From positions 18,314,428-18,378,427 of the forward strand of contig NC_064759.1 of the NCBI RefSeq assembly GCF_011397635.1: a stretch of 64,000 bases of DNA. The letters run 5' to 3'. This DNA comes from Epinephelus fuscoguttatus (taxonomy: Eukaryota; Chordata; Actinopteri; Perciformes; Serranidae). The stretch's first letter is position 1. Each line of letters begins with the position of its first letter. Under the pieces are notes generated by a model. It was not told the DNA's origin. It ran no database searches and saw only the letters and a program-made list of their open reading frames with translations. The position numbers and the translations under genes were made by a program. Positions 48,025 through 58,577 of the stretch are shown here, in pieces.

Positions 48025-48440
48025 TCAAAACATTGAAACCACTGACCGGTGAAGTGAATAACATTGACTGACTTGTCTGAGTGCAATGTTCTGCTGGGAA
48101 ACCTCGGGTGCTGACATTCATGTGGAGCCAACTGACACGTACCATCCACCAAAACACTGTTGCAGACCAAGTACACCCACTCATGGCAACGGCACTGCTC
48201 CGAAATCAGGCAACGGGCCATGCCACACCGCACAAGCTGCTCAGGAATGGCCTAAGGGACGTGACAAAGAGCTCAAGGTATACAAATTCCCGAATTCAAT
48301 CTGATCAAGCACCCATGGGACGTGCAGGCACCCCACCTTGAAACCCACAGGACTGGAAGGATCTGCAGCCAATGCCAGACACCACAGGACACCCTTAGAG
48401 GTTCTGTGTTCCTGCCTCAACAGGTCAGAGACCCCACTAC
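48025..48440 (+). pseudogene. Tc1 transposon deletion derivative, forward
   Basis: The piece begins with a Tc1-type end (CAAAACATTGAAACCACTGA, with GGTGAAGTGAATAAC) and then jumps straight into the middle of a transposase gene: MFCWET, ATALLRNQATGHATPHKL-like text and DKELK, in broken frames. The N-terminal half of the gene, including both helix-turn-helix units, is absent. Numerous frameshifts show it is dead. The transposon is a different Tc1 subfamily from the intact copy at 27852. Confidence 0.6.
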
Positions 48441-48466
48441 GGACTTGGCTCTGACTTGTCGAGGCA

Positions 48467-48844
48467 TGGACTCAGGACCTTTGAGGTATCAGCACGTCCC
48501 ACAGATGGTTGATCAGATCGGGATCTGGGTCAGGTCGAGGCCTTGAGTTCTTTGTCACGTTCGTCGGGCTCTTCCTGAGCACCTTGTCGCATTCCTCAGG
48601 TCCTTCCTGAGCACTTTTTGTGGTGTGGAATAGCGTGTGGTCCTGCTGGTAGGGCGGCCACTGCTATCAGTGAGTGTCGTTGCCATGAGGGGGTGTAATT
48701 GATCTGCAGCAACGTTATTGTGGGTGGTACGTGTCAAGTGGCATCCACATGAATGTCAGCACCCAAGGTTTTCCAAGCGGAACGTTGCAGTGTAACAAGA
48801 TGATCAATGTGATCACTTCACCTGTCAGTGGTTTGAATGTTGTG
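48467..48844 (-). pseudogene. Tc1 transposon deletion derivative, reverse
   Basis: Reverse-complemented from 48844, this reads CACAACATTCAAACCACTGA and continues with GGTGAAGTGATCAC, then GTGCTGACATTCATGTGGAT. It follows the same order as the forward copy at 48025, including the same jump from the terminal repeat into the gene middle. Together the two form a head-to-head palindrome-like arrangement of about 820 bases. Confidence 0.6.
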
Positions 48845-49054
48845 GATGTAGACAACCTCAAAATGTCAGACTTGTCAAACCTACATTTGTATGAGGCATA
48901 TCATAAGTCTATATGAAAAGGTCAGGCAATTAAAAGCACATAGATAACGTACTAATTGAAATATATGTGGAAAAGTTATGTAAACACGAGTGTAAACGCG
49001 ATGTAATCACAAATCATAGCTTTAAAGGCTGATGTTGCAGAACAAAAAGGCAGA

Positions 49055-49829
49055 GAAGATGAATTATTATATATTTATTGAACAAATTGCTGTTAAGTAT
49101 GATAGGGCTCTCCATGTAGGAACTCTAATAATATAGTATAAAAATTAAAAAAGTACAAATAACAAAGACAAGACAAGGCATTGTAAACAACATCCAGAAT
49201 AAGAATAAAGAAACAGATTTCCTCATGGCAGTATTTTCAGAATAAAGTTTTTTCTTGTTTCCTTTCATAAAACGTGTTCTTCTCATAATTAATATCGTTG
49301 TAGATGCAAAATCCTGCCTCAAACTGAGACGTTAACCAGAAGCCTTCCCAACTCTTGGGACGAATGTAGTGTTTTCTCTGCTTCCTTTAGGGTTCTTTTA
49401 GCATATTCCACACAAACCATCGAAAAAGGCAAAAATACATGTCCATATATCCATAAAGTACAAAATATGAAATGTACAGAATAAATGTAACATAATAAAA
49501 GCAGGCCCAAAAAAAGCCTTTTACAGTTAAGATGGCCACATATGACTCTTCAAGTTATACTGAAATGCAAAACTGGTGACGGACAAGTGGGTGATCCTAC
49601 GTATCCCATGCTGCCTTAAGGCTGGATTGTGCTACACAAAATAAACATTCCTCATTGGATGAGGTCAGGACAGGGTTATGTAATACCAGATATGGTGGTC
49701 TGATGGAAGTCGCTACATGTAGATGGTCAGTATACGTCCGATATGCAGTGCATGATATACTGATCCTAGAACGGAGAGATGCGGGTGGAGTTTAGTCCTT
49801 TGGAAGGCTGCGATGGTCGGCTGACCTCC
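49055..49829 (-). other. scmh1: scmh1 3' untranslated region (predicted)
   Basis: The region lies directly after the stop codon (49830-49832). A reverse-strand AATAAA (TTTATT at 49074-49079) is a good polyadenylation signal, with cleavage expected near 49055. There are AT-rich stretches throughout but no repeat with clear ends. The exact 3' end is inferred. Confidence 0.5.
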
Positions 49830-49949
49830 TCAAGCCCGCTTGAGCTTGTCGATGTGGAAGGTGAGTTTGAGGGCGGGACCGAGTTTCAAGCCCATGTATT
49901 TCATCATCATGTCGCTGCGCAGCAACAGGAGCGCTTTGCCGTCAATCTC
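49830..49949 (-). CDS. scmh1: scmh1 last coding exon, end of SAM domain
   Basis: This exon encodes [29 protein letters not shown] and ends [10 protein letters not shown] then the stop TGA. It is the second half of the SAM (SPM) domain, which forms head-to-tail polymers with Polyhomeotic SAM domains in PRC1-type complexes. The acceptor is CTGCTGCAG and the exon starts in phase 0. From memory, the human protein ends slightly differently (RLKQGKF), so the C-terminal tail has diverged. Confidence 0.95.
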   Translation of the reverse strand, partial: EIDGKALLLLRSDMMMKYMGLKLGPALKLTFHIDKLKRA

Positions 49950-50034
49950 CTGCAGCAGAGGGAGGGAGGGGGAATTAAAACAACTGTTTGTTTTTTTAAC
50001 TGTCTTTTTTTTAGCAAAGCTGTTAGTCGCTCCA

Positions 50035-50485
50035 TGTTCTATACTGTTCGCTAGTTACTGTGCAGAGGTTTGGGGCAACAACTACATAAGAACAATTCAT
50101 CCATTACTTGCTTTGCAGAAGAAAGCAATTTGGGTCATTCATAAGGCAGGATGTAGGGATTATACAAACTCATTATTGCCTCTGTCTCTCTTTATGTATC
50201 ATTTTGTCATATGAATTACTGTAAATTTATCATGTTGATCTGTTCTGTATGACTTCTATTGGACGTCAGTCCGTCCTGTAAGAGGGATCCTTCCTCAGTT
50301 GCTCCTCCTGAGGTTTCTACCATTTTTTCCCCCGTTAAAGTTTTTTTGGAGGGGAGTTTTTCCTTATCCGCTGTGAGGGTCTAAAAGGACAGAGGGATGT
50401 TGTATGCTGTAAAGCCCTCTGAGGCAAAATGTGATTTGTGATATTGGGCTTTATAAATAAAATTGAGTTTAACTGAATTTAAAGA
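50035..50485 (+). mobile_element. L2-like LINE 3' end in the last scmh1 intron
   Basis: The translation starts [18 protein letters not shown] and continues with LQKKAIWVIHKAGCRDYTN, the C-terminal part of an L2/CR1-type reverse transcriptase reading frame. It is followed by a 3'UTR with the phrases CCCTCTGAGGCAAAATGTGA and TTGGGCTTTATAAATAAAAT, ending in TTGAGTTTAACTGAATTT, like the (TTGAA) tail of fish L2 elements. It is on the opposite strand to scmh1 and ends or starts about 90 bases from the last exon's acceptor. It is 5'-truncated, so it is dead. Confidence 0.7.
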
Positions 50486-50734
50486 CAGCACAAATAATAT
50501 TTAAAGGAAAAAACAATTTACTACCAGTAAATATTCAAAAATTATTTATCGAAAGGCAAGGACATTATAACTTAAGGGGAAAATTATTTTTTTAAGACTA
50601 TCTGTGTGACATACAGACATAAACCAGTTTAAAAAGGATTAGGAGATGATTTTAAGAAGGTACAAGAATGAAGAATGTGTTTGACTATCAGCAGGTGTTA
50701 ACTCTTAACTCTATTTATAGCCATCAGTTTTGAG

Positions 50735-50830
50735 TATGTGTATATATACATAGCTTGTGTGTATATACATAGCTTGTGTATATATACATAGCTAGTGTAT
50801 ATGTGCATAGTTTGTGTAGACATACACATA
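50735..50830. repeat. Minisatellite-like tandem repeat, ~22-base unit
   Basis: About four copies of a unit of the form GTGTATATATACATAGCTT follow one another with small changes. It is intronic in scmh1. Confidence 0.7.
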
Positions 50831-51127
50831 ATTTGATGAAGAAAAACACGTCATGATTGGAAAAGGATATAAAGATGAGATTTTTTTCTTTAATAAGGTA
50901 GGTATATAGGAATTTTTGTAATTTTATATCTTGCTGAAATATTATTGGTAATTAATTTAATATATTAGAATAGGTCTAGGAGAATTAATTACTGTACAGC
51001 TTCATATTGATGGGGAGCTACATAATTGACTATTATTAATTTATGGAGAAGGGATGGGAATAAGTAAGTTTGTACTTCCCCCCACTCCTTTTTGGACATG
51101 TAAATCAAATCATTATATGTTGTTTTG

Positions 51128-51430
51128 GTAAATGGTATAGCGCCTTTCTCGTCTTCTGACCACTCAAAATGCTTTTAAAACTGTATGTTACATTCACCCA
51201 TTCACGCACACATTCACACACTGGTGGCCGAGGCCACCATACAAGGTGCCACTGGTACTCAGTAACCATTCACACACTCTCACACCGATGGAACAGCCAT
51301 CGGGAGCAATTTGGGATTGAGTATCTTGCCCAAGGATACTTCAACAGTGGACTGGGGGAGCTGGGGATCGAGCCACCAATCTTCCGATTGGTGGACAACC
51401 CGCACTGCCTCTGAGCCACAGCCGCCCAGT
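51128..51430 (+). repeat. Dispersed teleost repeat in a scmh1 intron
   Basis: The text (TGGTAAATGGTATAGCGCCT, CATTCACCCATTCACGCAC, AGTATCTTGCCCAAGGATAC, ending GCCTCTGAGCCACAGCCGCC) matches a very abundant fish repeat as I remember it. The open frame of 81 codons across it is not a gene. Confidence 0.6.
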
Positions 51431-51692
51431 TTTCATGCTTCCTTTAGTAATCCATTTTCTTTTTTATGTCTGTTTACTACTATATGATTATTTTGTTTAT
51501 TTGCTGCTTACATGTTTGAAATAAACTGCTACTAAATAAAGTGAAGATGTGCAAATGCACTTGACAAAAAAATTATGTTTAGGTTATTCTAAAAAATATA
51601 AATGTCATTTTAAGAAAAAAATATGGGGTTATATTTTCTAATGCAGGATACAGGTATTTTAGGTATCTTCACTGTTATGACAGAATACATAC

Positions 51693-51826
51693 GTGTTTTC
51701 TGAATAGGTCAGCATGTGGCGCCAGCACTGGGTCGATATCTCTGATATACTGCATGACATCCTCCACCGTCCACAGGTTGGGGTCCTGACCACTTGGCCT
51801 CGGGCTCTCCCTGAAACTGCCTGAGC
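51693..51826 (-). CDS. scmh1: scmh1 exon, first half of SAM domain
   Basis: The exon gives SGSFRESPRPSGQDPN, then LWTVEDVMQYIRDIDPVL and APHADLFRKH, which is the start of the SAM domain (W-T-V-E-D-V-M and the H-A-D-L-F block). It enters with two bases of a split Gly codon and leaves in phase 0 (AAACAC|GTATGT), joining EIDGKAL of the next exon. The larger reverse open frame across it is in the wrong frame. Confidence 0.95.
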
Positions 51827-52409
51827 CTGAGAGTACAGAAGCACACACTCAAATCCATGATGGTCAATCATTGGGTATTTCATCAGTCATAATGTTTTCA
51901 TTTTGCCAAGCTATAAGTGCTATAGTTTAACACTTTAGCTTGCAGTACTAAAATAGCATTCAGAAAATACAATATGTTGATCATCTAGTGTCGGGGCCAA
52001 TTACACTCTAACTTATCAAAAAGATTGTACGTCTGATGGAGTTGTAAAACCTGCTTTTTCCTTTTTGACAAAACAACTGAAGCTCAAATTGCTATTTTGT
52101 CATCCGAATGACTGTGAGAGTACGAGTGACTTATCAGTCCTTATCTGCCTGCGAGGGTCTGAGGGGAACCCAGACTTAAAATCATGTGAACTGCAAATGC
52201 CAACAAACATATCTGAACACGGCCATGACACGGAATCTTGTATAAACAGAACATTTCACTGTTTATAGACTACATCTGCCCATTTACACACCCTGAGTAA
52301 TTCCACCTGTTAGAGTTTTGAAAGCTTTCAATCTGTAAACGTTTTTCGTCTTGTAAAGATAGATTTTTCTATAATTCACCAACAATAATGTGACACAAAT
52401 GTTTTTTGT

Positions 52410-52602
52410 TTTTTTTTTTAAAGATATTTTTGGGGGGGGCTTTTCAGCCTTTAATGGATAGGACAGACAAGCGTGAAAGGGGGAGAGAGAGAGGGAGCGA
52501 CGTGCAGCAAAGGGCCACAGGCTGGAGCCGAACCCAGGCCGCTGCGGGAACAGCCCTGTACATGGGGCGCCCGCTCCACCACCAAGCCACCGGCACCCCA
52601 TG
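52410..52602 (-). mobile_element. tRNA-derived SINE
   Basis: Read on the - strand it begins GGGGTGCCGGTGGCTTGGTG, which contains an A-box-like TGGCTTGGTGG, and about 50 bases further has GGTTCGGCTCC, a B-box. These are the internal RNA polymerase III promoter of a tRNA-derived SINE. The tail is a T-rich/A-rich stretch toward 52410. A forward open frame across it is not a gene. It lies in a scmh1 intron in the same orientation as the gene. Confidence 0.65.
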
Positions 52603-53429
52603 TGACACAAATGTTTAAATGCATCATTACTATCAGCCTTCAAACATTACTGGTTAAAGCCTACTTACATTTGAGTCAATATGATTCTCCTGCTCAGGTG
52701 TTAGGCTGTGTGCAGACAGACAACAGCACTGTTGGGGGGGGGAAAACGCAGCCCCCTCAGTCATGTGAACGGGGGCCTTTCCAGCGACACAATAGAGGTG
52801 CCAACGCAGAGGGCTCCAGTAAATAAATGCAGGGTCATCATCCGGCAAGTGCTCACGGCCAATTAAATATGAGCAAGCGCACATTCCATGTAGATTGCTT
52901 TGTAACATATTAGTCATCTCGCAATCTTTTGTGGATCATGTTCCTTGTCTCACCTTTACTTAAAGCACAACGCCCAAACCAGTGCAGTCCATTGCTTATT
53001 TTTTAGAATACAGGGCTATTTTTGGTCTGATCGCTCACTTGGGAGCATTACAACTGCTACACTGAAGCAGTGAAATATCATGATGTACTGTCGCTGCATA
53101 GGCCACTGCAAGCTCTCTCATTGTCTCTGAATGGGTTTTAACACACTTATATGCACACAGGGCTGTTACCAGTAATCTTCCAAGAGCAAATATATATTTC
53201 CACATCCATTATTTTCCTTCGTTTGAGCTTTGAATAACACTCTTTGAATTAGAGTCCTGACTGGAGCATTAGCGACATCTGCTGTACTGCTCATCTCAAT
53301 GAACCAACTCCCAATATTTGCTCAACAATAAGGGATGATATAGGGCATAAATTCACATTTTCTTTTGCAGATATTCAGATGAAACCTGTGCTACATTTGG
53401 ATGGACATCCGACCAGTGTCTCTTCCTAC

Positions 53430-53561
53430 CTGTGGAGTTGTTATGATGCAGCAGCTTGGAGGGAGACCTCAGCCCAGGGGTTTGTACCGTAGAGTTTGGA
53501 GACAGAGGGCTCTTCTTTAAGTGCTCTGATGTTGCGACACTGTTCTCCATGAAGGACTCAC
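53430..53561 (-). CDS. scmh1: scmh1 exon, Ser/Pro-rich linker
   Basis: The exon encodes ESFMENSVATSEHLKK, SPLSPNSTVQTPGLRS and PSKLLHHNNST. It is a low-complexity Ser/Pro/Asn linker between the SLED and SAM domains, with SP sites that may be phosphorylated. It is bounded by CTCCAG and CACAG|GTAGGA, with phases that fit both neighbours (G split codon on each side). The sequence has little similarity to human SCMH1, as expected of a linker. Confidence 0.88.
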
Positions 53562-54244
53562 CTGGAGACGATGCACACAGAAGACTCACCAATGAGATTA
53601 AATAAACAAGGAACACTAGCCTGGGAAAAAAATGAATATAAATGCACAGAAATACAGTGAAATACTCGATGAAATGCTCTGATGATACTACACAGCGACA
53701 TGCCTGTAACCCCCAGACAGTATTACAGTGATTTCAGTGTGTGTTCGGGCCGCCTATAAAAGTGTAAGGCCCTTTTAAGGGGCATATTACCCTTTTACAT
53801 AAATCTCTTCAAATATTCCATTAACTTAATTAAAATCTAAGGAAATTGAAAGATGATTAAATGATTAACCTCCTGCCCCAGAACTAATACGACTGGATCC
53901 TGAGCCAAGAGCTTCTTCTGTTTTACTACCTCCCTTTACATGATTATATAAGGCTTTACTGGACAACTCAGAGCAGTCGATTATTAGAATTAAATGTCCT
54001 TCATAAAACATGGTGCAGCTTTAGAGCTGAGAGCCACTGATTATATAGACAAATACTGCATATTATATATATACAGAAGAAAAAGGAAAATTATGATACA
54101 GGCATTTAGAAACAAGACAAAACAGAACTTTACTAGCAAGAAGCTTCAGCATATGAACTGTGGTGGTGCGCAACAGCTTATCCTTCAATATATGAGAGAA
54201 ATAGTTTATTATTGATCCAATAGTGGAATAAAAAAACAATCTCT

Positions 54245-54855
54245 AGCCCCTTTCACACATGCCCTGCAAATTGTCTAGACACTACCCGGAGGAGCTACAT
54301 GTGAAAACGCAAATGTCCAAATCAGTTGGATCGACATTAAACACAAGAAGAAGGGTCGTTTACAAAAAGAAGGCAATGAAAATGTTCAACTGGAGAGATG
54401 ACGAGATTCAGAAAAGTATGTGCAGGCTGAAGCTGAAATAGTCGGACAAATTAAAGAAACTGCAACAGAATGTGTTATTTTTGACCAAATTACAACGCGG
54501 CTATGTAACCGCAGTCATGTCATGTCCTGCCTCCCGCATGCACTACCCTGGCGCCACCTCTCACCTAAACCAAACCGAGTATCTCCAGCCAATAGGTGAG
54601 AATGTATCTGACACAGACAATCTCCCGTTGTGTGCTACATGTGTAACTCACAGTAAAGGAATACTACGCACATCTATTTCCAAACAGGTGCTTAAGAGAG
54701 GGACAAGCAGAACACAACTTGTAGAAAAAACTCCTGCACTCTGTCTAACTTGTGAACATAATGATTTTAATGCTGCAAAGTTTCGGTGACTACACCTTGA
54801 TCAGGCAAACATTTTTCTCCAAGTTGTGTGCTACATGTGTGAAAGGGAAACTCCA
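54245..54855. mobile_element. Non-autonomous DNA element, CCCCTTTCACACATG ends
   Basis: The left edge reads CCCCTTTCACACATG and the right edge CATGTGTGAAAGGG, inverse to each other, with TAG before the left end and AAA after the right end. The element is about 600 bases and contains only short meaningless frames. The superfamily is uncertain, although the ends resemble fish Harbinger- or hAT-like MITEs. It lies in a scmh1 intron. Confidence 0.5.
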
Positions 54856-54940
54856 GACAATGTAAAAGTGGTAATGCACTGCATTAATAAGGAATAAGCA
54901 AACTTGTGATAAAATCCAGTATCTGGTACTGACATGTGCT

Positions 54941-55655
54941 ACGTTTACATGCCTGATAATATTCCAATATTATTCTGAATATGAAAATATTCTGAATTTG
55001 ATCTGGGTCATGTTAACAGCATGTTCCGTTTAGATATTCTGAATTAGGCCTTTTTCTGAATGTAGCATTTTCTGATTAAGACGTGGGATACGCTGGTAAG
55101 AGGAGCACTCCTTGGACATGTATACAGCACATTCAGAATATGCTTCTCAACAAGGGTTTTTATCAGTTTCCGACAAACAGCCTCTTGCCTCTTAACAGCT
55201 GGCTCTGTGTATTGTCATGGATGCATTGTACAGGCTGGGCTAGAGGTGCATACTCAAAAGAAAAGCCAAAAAACATGCCTACTTTTACACATCGTAAGAC
55301 TTGGATATCAACAGGTTCTTGGATATGCAAAAGTATCACAACAGCAGCCTTTTCAAGAAGATGGTTGAAGGAATGAAAGAGGGAGGCTGTGTTCTGCCAT
55401 TGGAGGAAAACTTTGTAAGATTGCTATTTTGATGCAAGGAAGGAAAACAACAAGCTGCTTTAGCTGTTCAACTCTGCTATATTTTGACATGATAAATGAA
55501 ATGCCGGGGCATGCTAATCAGAGGATGCAGGGCTGCATGTAAACAGTTATATTAGTGGACGATTAATTTTCATTAGCCATGTAAACAGCTTAGCAAGAAT
55601 ATTGCTAAGCTATTTTGGGGAAAAACTGAATATTTTGTGCATGTAAACGTAACCA
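54941..55655. mobile_element. Non-autonomous DNA element, ACGTTTACATGC ends
   Basis: The left edge contains ACGTTTACATGCC and the right edge GCATGTAAACGTAACC, an inverse pair separated by about 700 bases. TGTAAAC phrases recur internally. No transposase is visible. It follows the previous element by about 90 bases in the same scmh1 intron. Confidence 0.5.
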
Positions 55656-55865
55656 CTGTTCTGTGTTCAGATATGACTTCTGTCTGAGTGCTAATAATAT
55701 CAACATCTATAGTCACAGAAACACAATTCTCACTCGCTCTGTCTAAATATAAACAAGCAAAAAATAAGTATTCCTTTATAGAACATGAAGGTACATTAAT
55801 GAGGCCAACGGTGGATTACAATTTAAAAAAAAGAAAAAATAACTACGATCACAAAAGTAACATAC

Positions 55866-55988
55866 CATCAGTGGAGTGCCGAGGGATTTTGGATAGTTTC
55901 TGAGGCAGCGGACTGTTGTAGTCCTGGAGGAACCGCTTGGTGCCTCTGCCCGGGCCTGTGGTTAGGCTGTCTCCAAAACTTCTCCTCT
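55866..55988 (-). CDS. scmh1: scmh1 exon after the SLED domain
   Basis: The exon gives RRSFGDSLTTGPGRGTK, then RFLQDYNSPLPQKLSK and IPRHSTD. It is a basic linker, with KRFLQD and KLSKIPRH as the charged blocks. Splice sites are TTCCAG and GATG|GTATGT; it joins a split Glu codon upstream and a split Gly codon downstream. A reverse open frame of 66 codons crosses it in another frame. Confidence 0.88.
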
Positions 55989-57450
55989 CTGGAAATCAGC
56001 ACAGACGATGGAAGGAGACATGTGATACAGTTAGAGGTGTGAGAGTTACAGATAAGCGGAGCAGTCATTTGGTTACACTCTTCTTTTAGTTACGGACGCT
56101 GAATGGACAAAAGACGTTTTTTACTTTGAGCACTGGAAATATAGAACCTGTCAAAGCAGGAAGTGAATTTGGTTTGTGTCAGTGAATATTATGTCCTTTT
56201 AATCAATAACTAATAAGTTCAGGAAGTTAAAATGCATCAGCATGAACGCACTGTAACAGTTCAACCCTCTACATGATCACATTAGAAGGTTTTGACTTGT
56301 ACAATCAATCAAAGCAGGTGATCACAACAAACACTCATCATGGGAATAACCAGAATATTTCATGCTTCTTCTTTCACTCCACTCCAATAAAGAACCTTGT
56401 TGTTACTACACCATTAATAATGGCTGTGTAGCTGGTAGCCAACAACATTTCTTTTATGTCTGATTTATCTTCTTCCCAAGAAATCTAAACTCCAGGCGTG
56501 GTACAAAGTTATTTGCCTTTTGTACAGCAGTGTAAAACATACTGTGCGGATACTCAGGGGAGGCCCACGGTGCACCTCCCCAGAGCATTTACAAGATTTG
56601 CTTCTTAGAAGGTTACTGCCAACAACTCCACATGAGCAAAGCACACAAGATTTTTTATTTATTTTTTGCTGTGGGGAATTTTCATCTTCTACAGAGCTTA
56701 GAAAAAAAGACAAAGAAAGGACCAACGCTGGTGCCCTAAAGCCTGGCTCAATAAGACATTAAGAGTGGACTCTGTATTGTTTTATTCTTGTCAACTTCAA
56801 CTATACGTACACATGCAATCTAACAGTGATCTGGAAATGTGTTAAGGCTACTTTTGCTTTCAGATGTAATAAATCCTTGAATGCAACACCCCAGTTACCA
56901 GGTTTGTTTCAGGGTCCCTCCCCCTTTCTACTACGCTTTTCTTTTACGTCACTCTGAAGCACTTCAGTCCTCATTTCAGTCATGATTTATATTTATCGTT
57001 TTCAACCTTACGCTCATTTAAATGGCAACCTCCTGGTATAACATCGTCTGTTAGCCTCCCACTCTTCCATCAGAGGGCACAAATCAAAAAAGATTGTTGG
57101 ATAACATATGTGCAAAGTGGCAAGCAAGCCTTGAGCAGAGTCACCTTCATTCAGTGTAAAAGGCAGTTAAAGAAACAAAATATATTTCTTTATCTAAAAA
57201 GGCAACTGTTCAGTCAGATAGTGTTTTATTATGAAAGTAATGCAGTAACAAATTCAAGCACTATATTCAAAATCCAAGTGCTTTTCAAACCTTGAAAGCC
57301 CCACATTAAAATTCAAGTGTCAGTCCTTGAAGAGGACAAATATCTCAACATGACTGCTGTAAATCAAATACGGCATTAACACTGTACCGCTTATTATCAC
57401 TATGTAGATGGATGCATGTGAAGTCACAGTTAGAATACAGCAGCACTGAC

Positions 57451-57621
57451 CTGTAGTGTATGTGTGACTGTCGTAGTGCAGGCCTCCTCTGGCTACAGGC
57501 TGGCTGCCAAACAAAGGATCGCAGTGAAGGTTGTGGCAGAGTTTTTCCAGGAAGCGGAGGACGTAAGTGACACTGCTGACTGTGGGCAGGGTCAGGGTGT
57601 GCTGCTGCTGGTCAAAGTAGG
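57451..57621 (-). CDS. scmh1: scmh1 exon, second half of SLED domain
   Basis: The exon encodes YFDQQQHTLTLPTVSS, VTYVLRFLEKLCHNLH and CDPLFGSQPVAR, which closely follow the human SCMH1 SLED block (FDREQHTLNLP, YVLRFLEKLCHNL). It begins with the last two bases of a split Ala codon and ends with a single G after YTT. The SLED domain of SCMH1/SCML2 binds DNA and is not found outside Scm-like proteins. Confidence 0.95.
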
Positions 57622-58001
57622 CTAGATGGGAAAAGACGGAGGAGTTCTGTTCAATGTAGCGCACAGTCTTTTGTTTCATATGGGAAAAATTAGTAGAGGA
57701 TGTTTGCTAATCGGAGCTTCATGTGGAGGTTTTTAAACCTCACGTTTTGTGCTATACTACAACTACAACAGAAATAAACCCTCCGTGTGGTCTGGTAGTT
57801 TTTTGGTGGGGGTTCTTTGACAACAGCACAACATTCTGTTCTAATGGAAGATAATTGAACAAAGATGTGAACGCCACAACAAACAAGAAAGCAATAAAGC
57901 AAGAAACTCTTAAAATGCAGTTTCATGGGGACTTAACACACGAAGAGGAGAGTGATAGTGAAAACACACTCTTCTTTTTATAATGACAGTTTAATTCCCA
58001 C

Positions 58002-58202
58002 CTGAAATGACTTCGCCTCCTTGTCCAGACTTGAGGCAGGAGAAGACTGTGCCCTGATTGTGGGCGGAGTCCACACAAGCCTGAACACACTGCTGGAGCA
58101 CAGAGGAGGCCCGGCCTGGCCCAAAGTGGTCCGGGAGCTGCTGGATTCGCCGCTGGTCCAAATGGGGCCCCACCTTGCCATACTTGTTTAGGTACACACA
58201 AA
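58002..58202 (-). CDS. scmh1: scmh1 exon, first half of SLED domain
   Basis: The exon encodes CVYLNKYGKVGPHLDQRR, IQQLPDHFGPGRASSVLQ, QCVQACVDSAHNQGTVFS and CLKSGQGGEVIS. From memory it matches the human SCMH1 sequence VCIYLNKNG, GPHLD, QQLPDHFGPARAS and TVFSFLKQGHGGEVIS. Acceptor TGTAG and donor TTTCAG|GTGGGA join the neighbours in phase 1. It is the strongest single homology signal for calling this gene scmh1. Confidence 0.96.
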
Positions 58203-58450
58203 CTACAGGGGAAATCAGACAAAAGAGTAGTCAGTATTGAAGGTCTGCGACTTTGAGATCAACTAAATGGTATTGTAATTTCAAAAAAGGGACAGCTATT
58301 ATTTTAAACCTTGTTTGCATGTATTAACAACTATTTGTCAAATTCTGCCAACACAGCACAAAAGGCAGTGACAGTGTGTGTCACAGCATGACAGATGCAC
58401 TGAACATCCCAGCCAGGAATACCCATTAATAATATGTGGATGTCATGTAC

Positions 58451-58577
58451 CTGTGGGGGCCTGTAGTGCAGAATTGGGGATGGTGGCATTGTCCAGAGGC
58501 ACAGTGCTGGTGTCGGGCTCTGGGGTGCTGCTGGTGGGAGACGTGGGGACTGGATTAGGTACCACACGTGGTTTCCT
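58451..58577 (-). CDS. scmh1: scmh1 exon, proline-rich segment before SLED
   Basis: The exon starts RKPRVVPNPVPTSPTS, then STPEPDTSTVPLDN and ATIPNSALQAPT. Human SCMH1 has RKPRTLLNPPPASPTTS followed by TPEPDTSTVPQDAATIPSS at this position, so orthology is clear. It starts in phase 0 directly after ...GPKPGSK and ends with one base of a Val codon. A different frame across it (Pro-rich) is a shadow. Confidence 0.93.

Noticed and set aside
52410..52602. Possible functional tRNA gene suggested by A and B boxes
   Set aside because: The region fits a SINE with degenerate boxes; no cloverleaf with paired arms could be made by eye.
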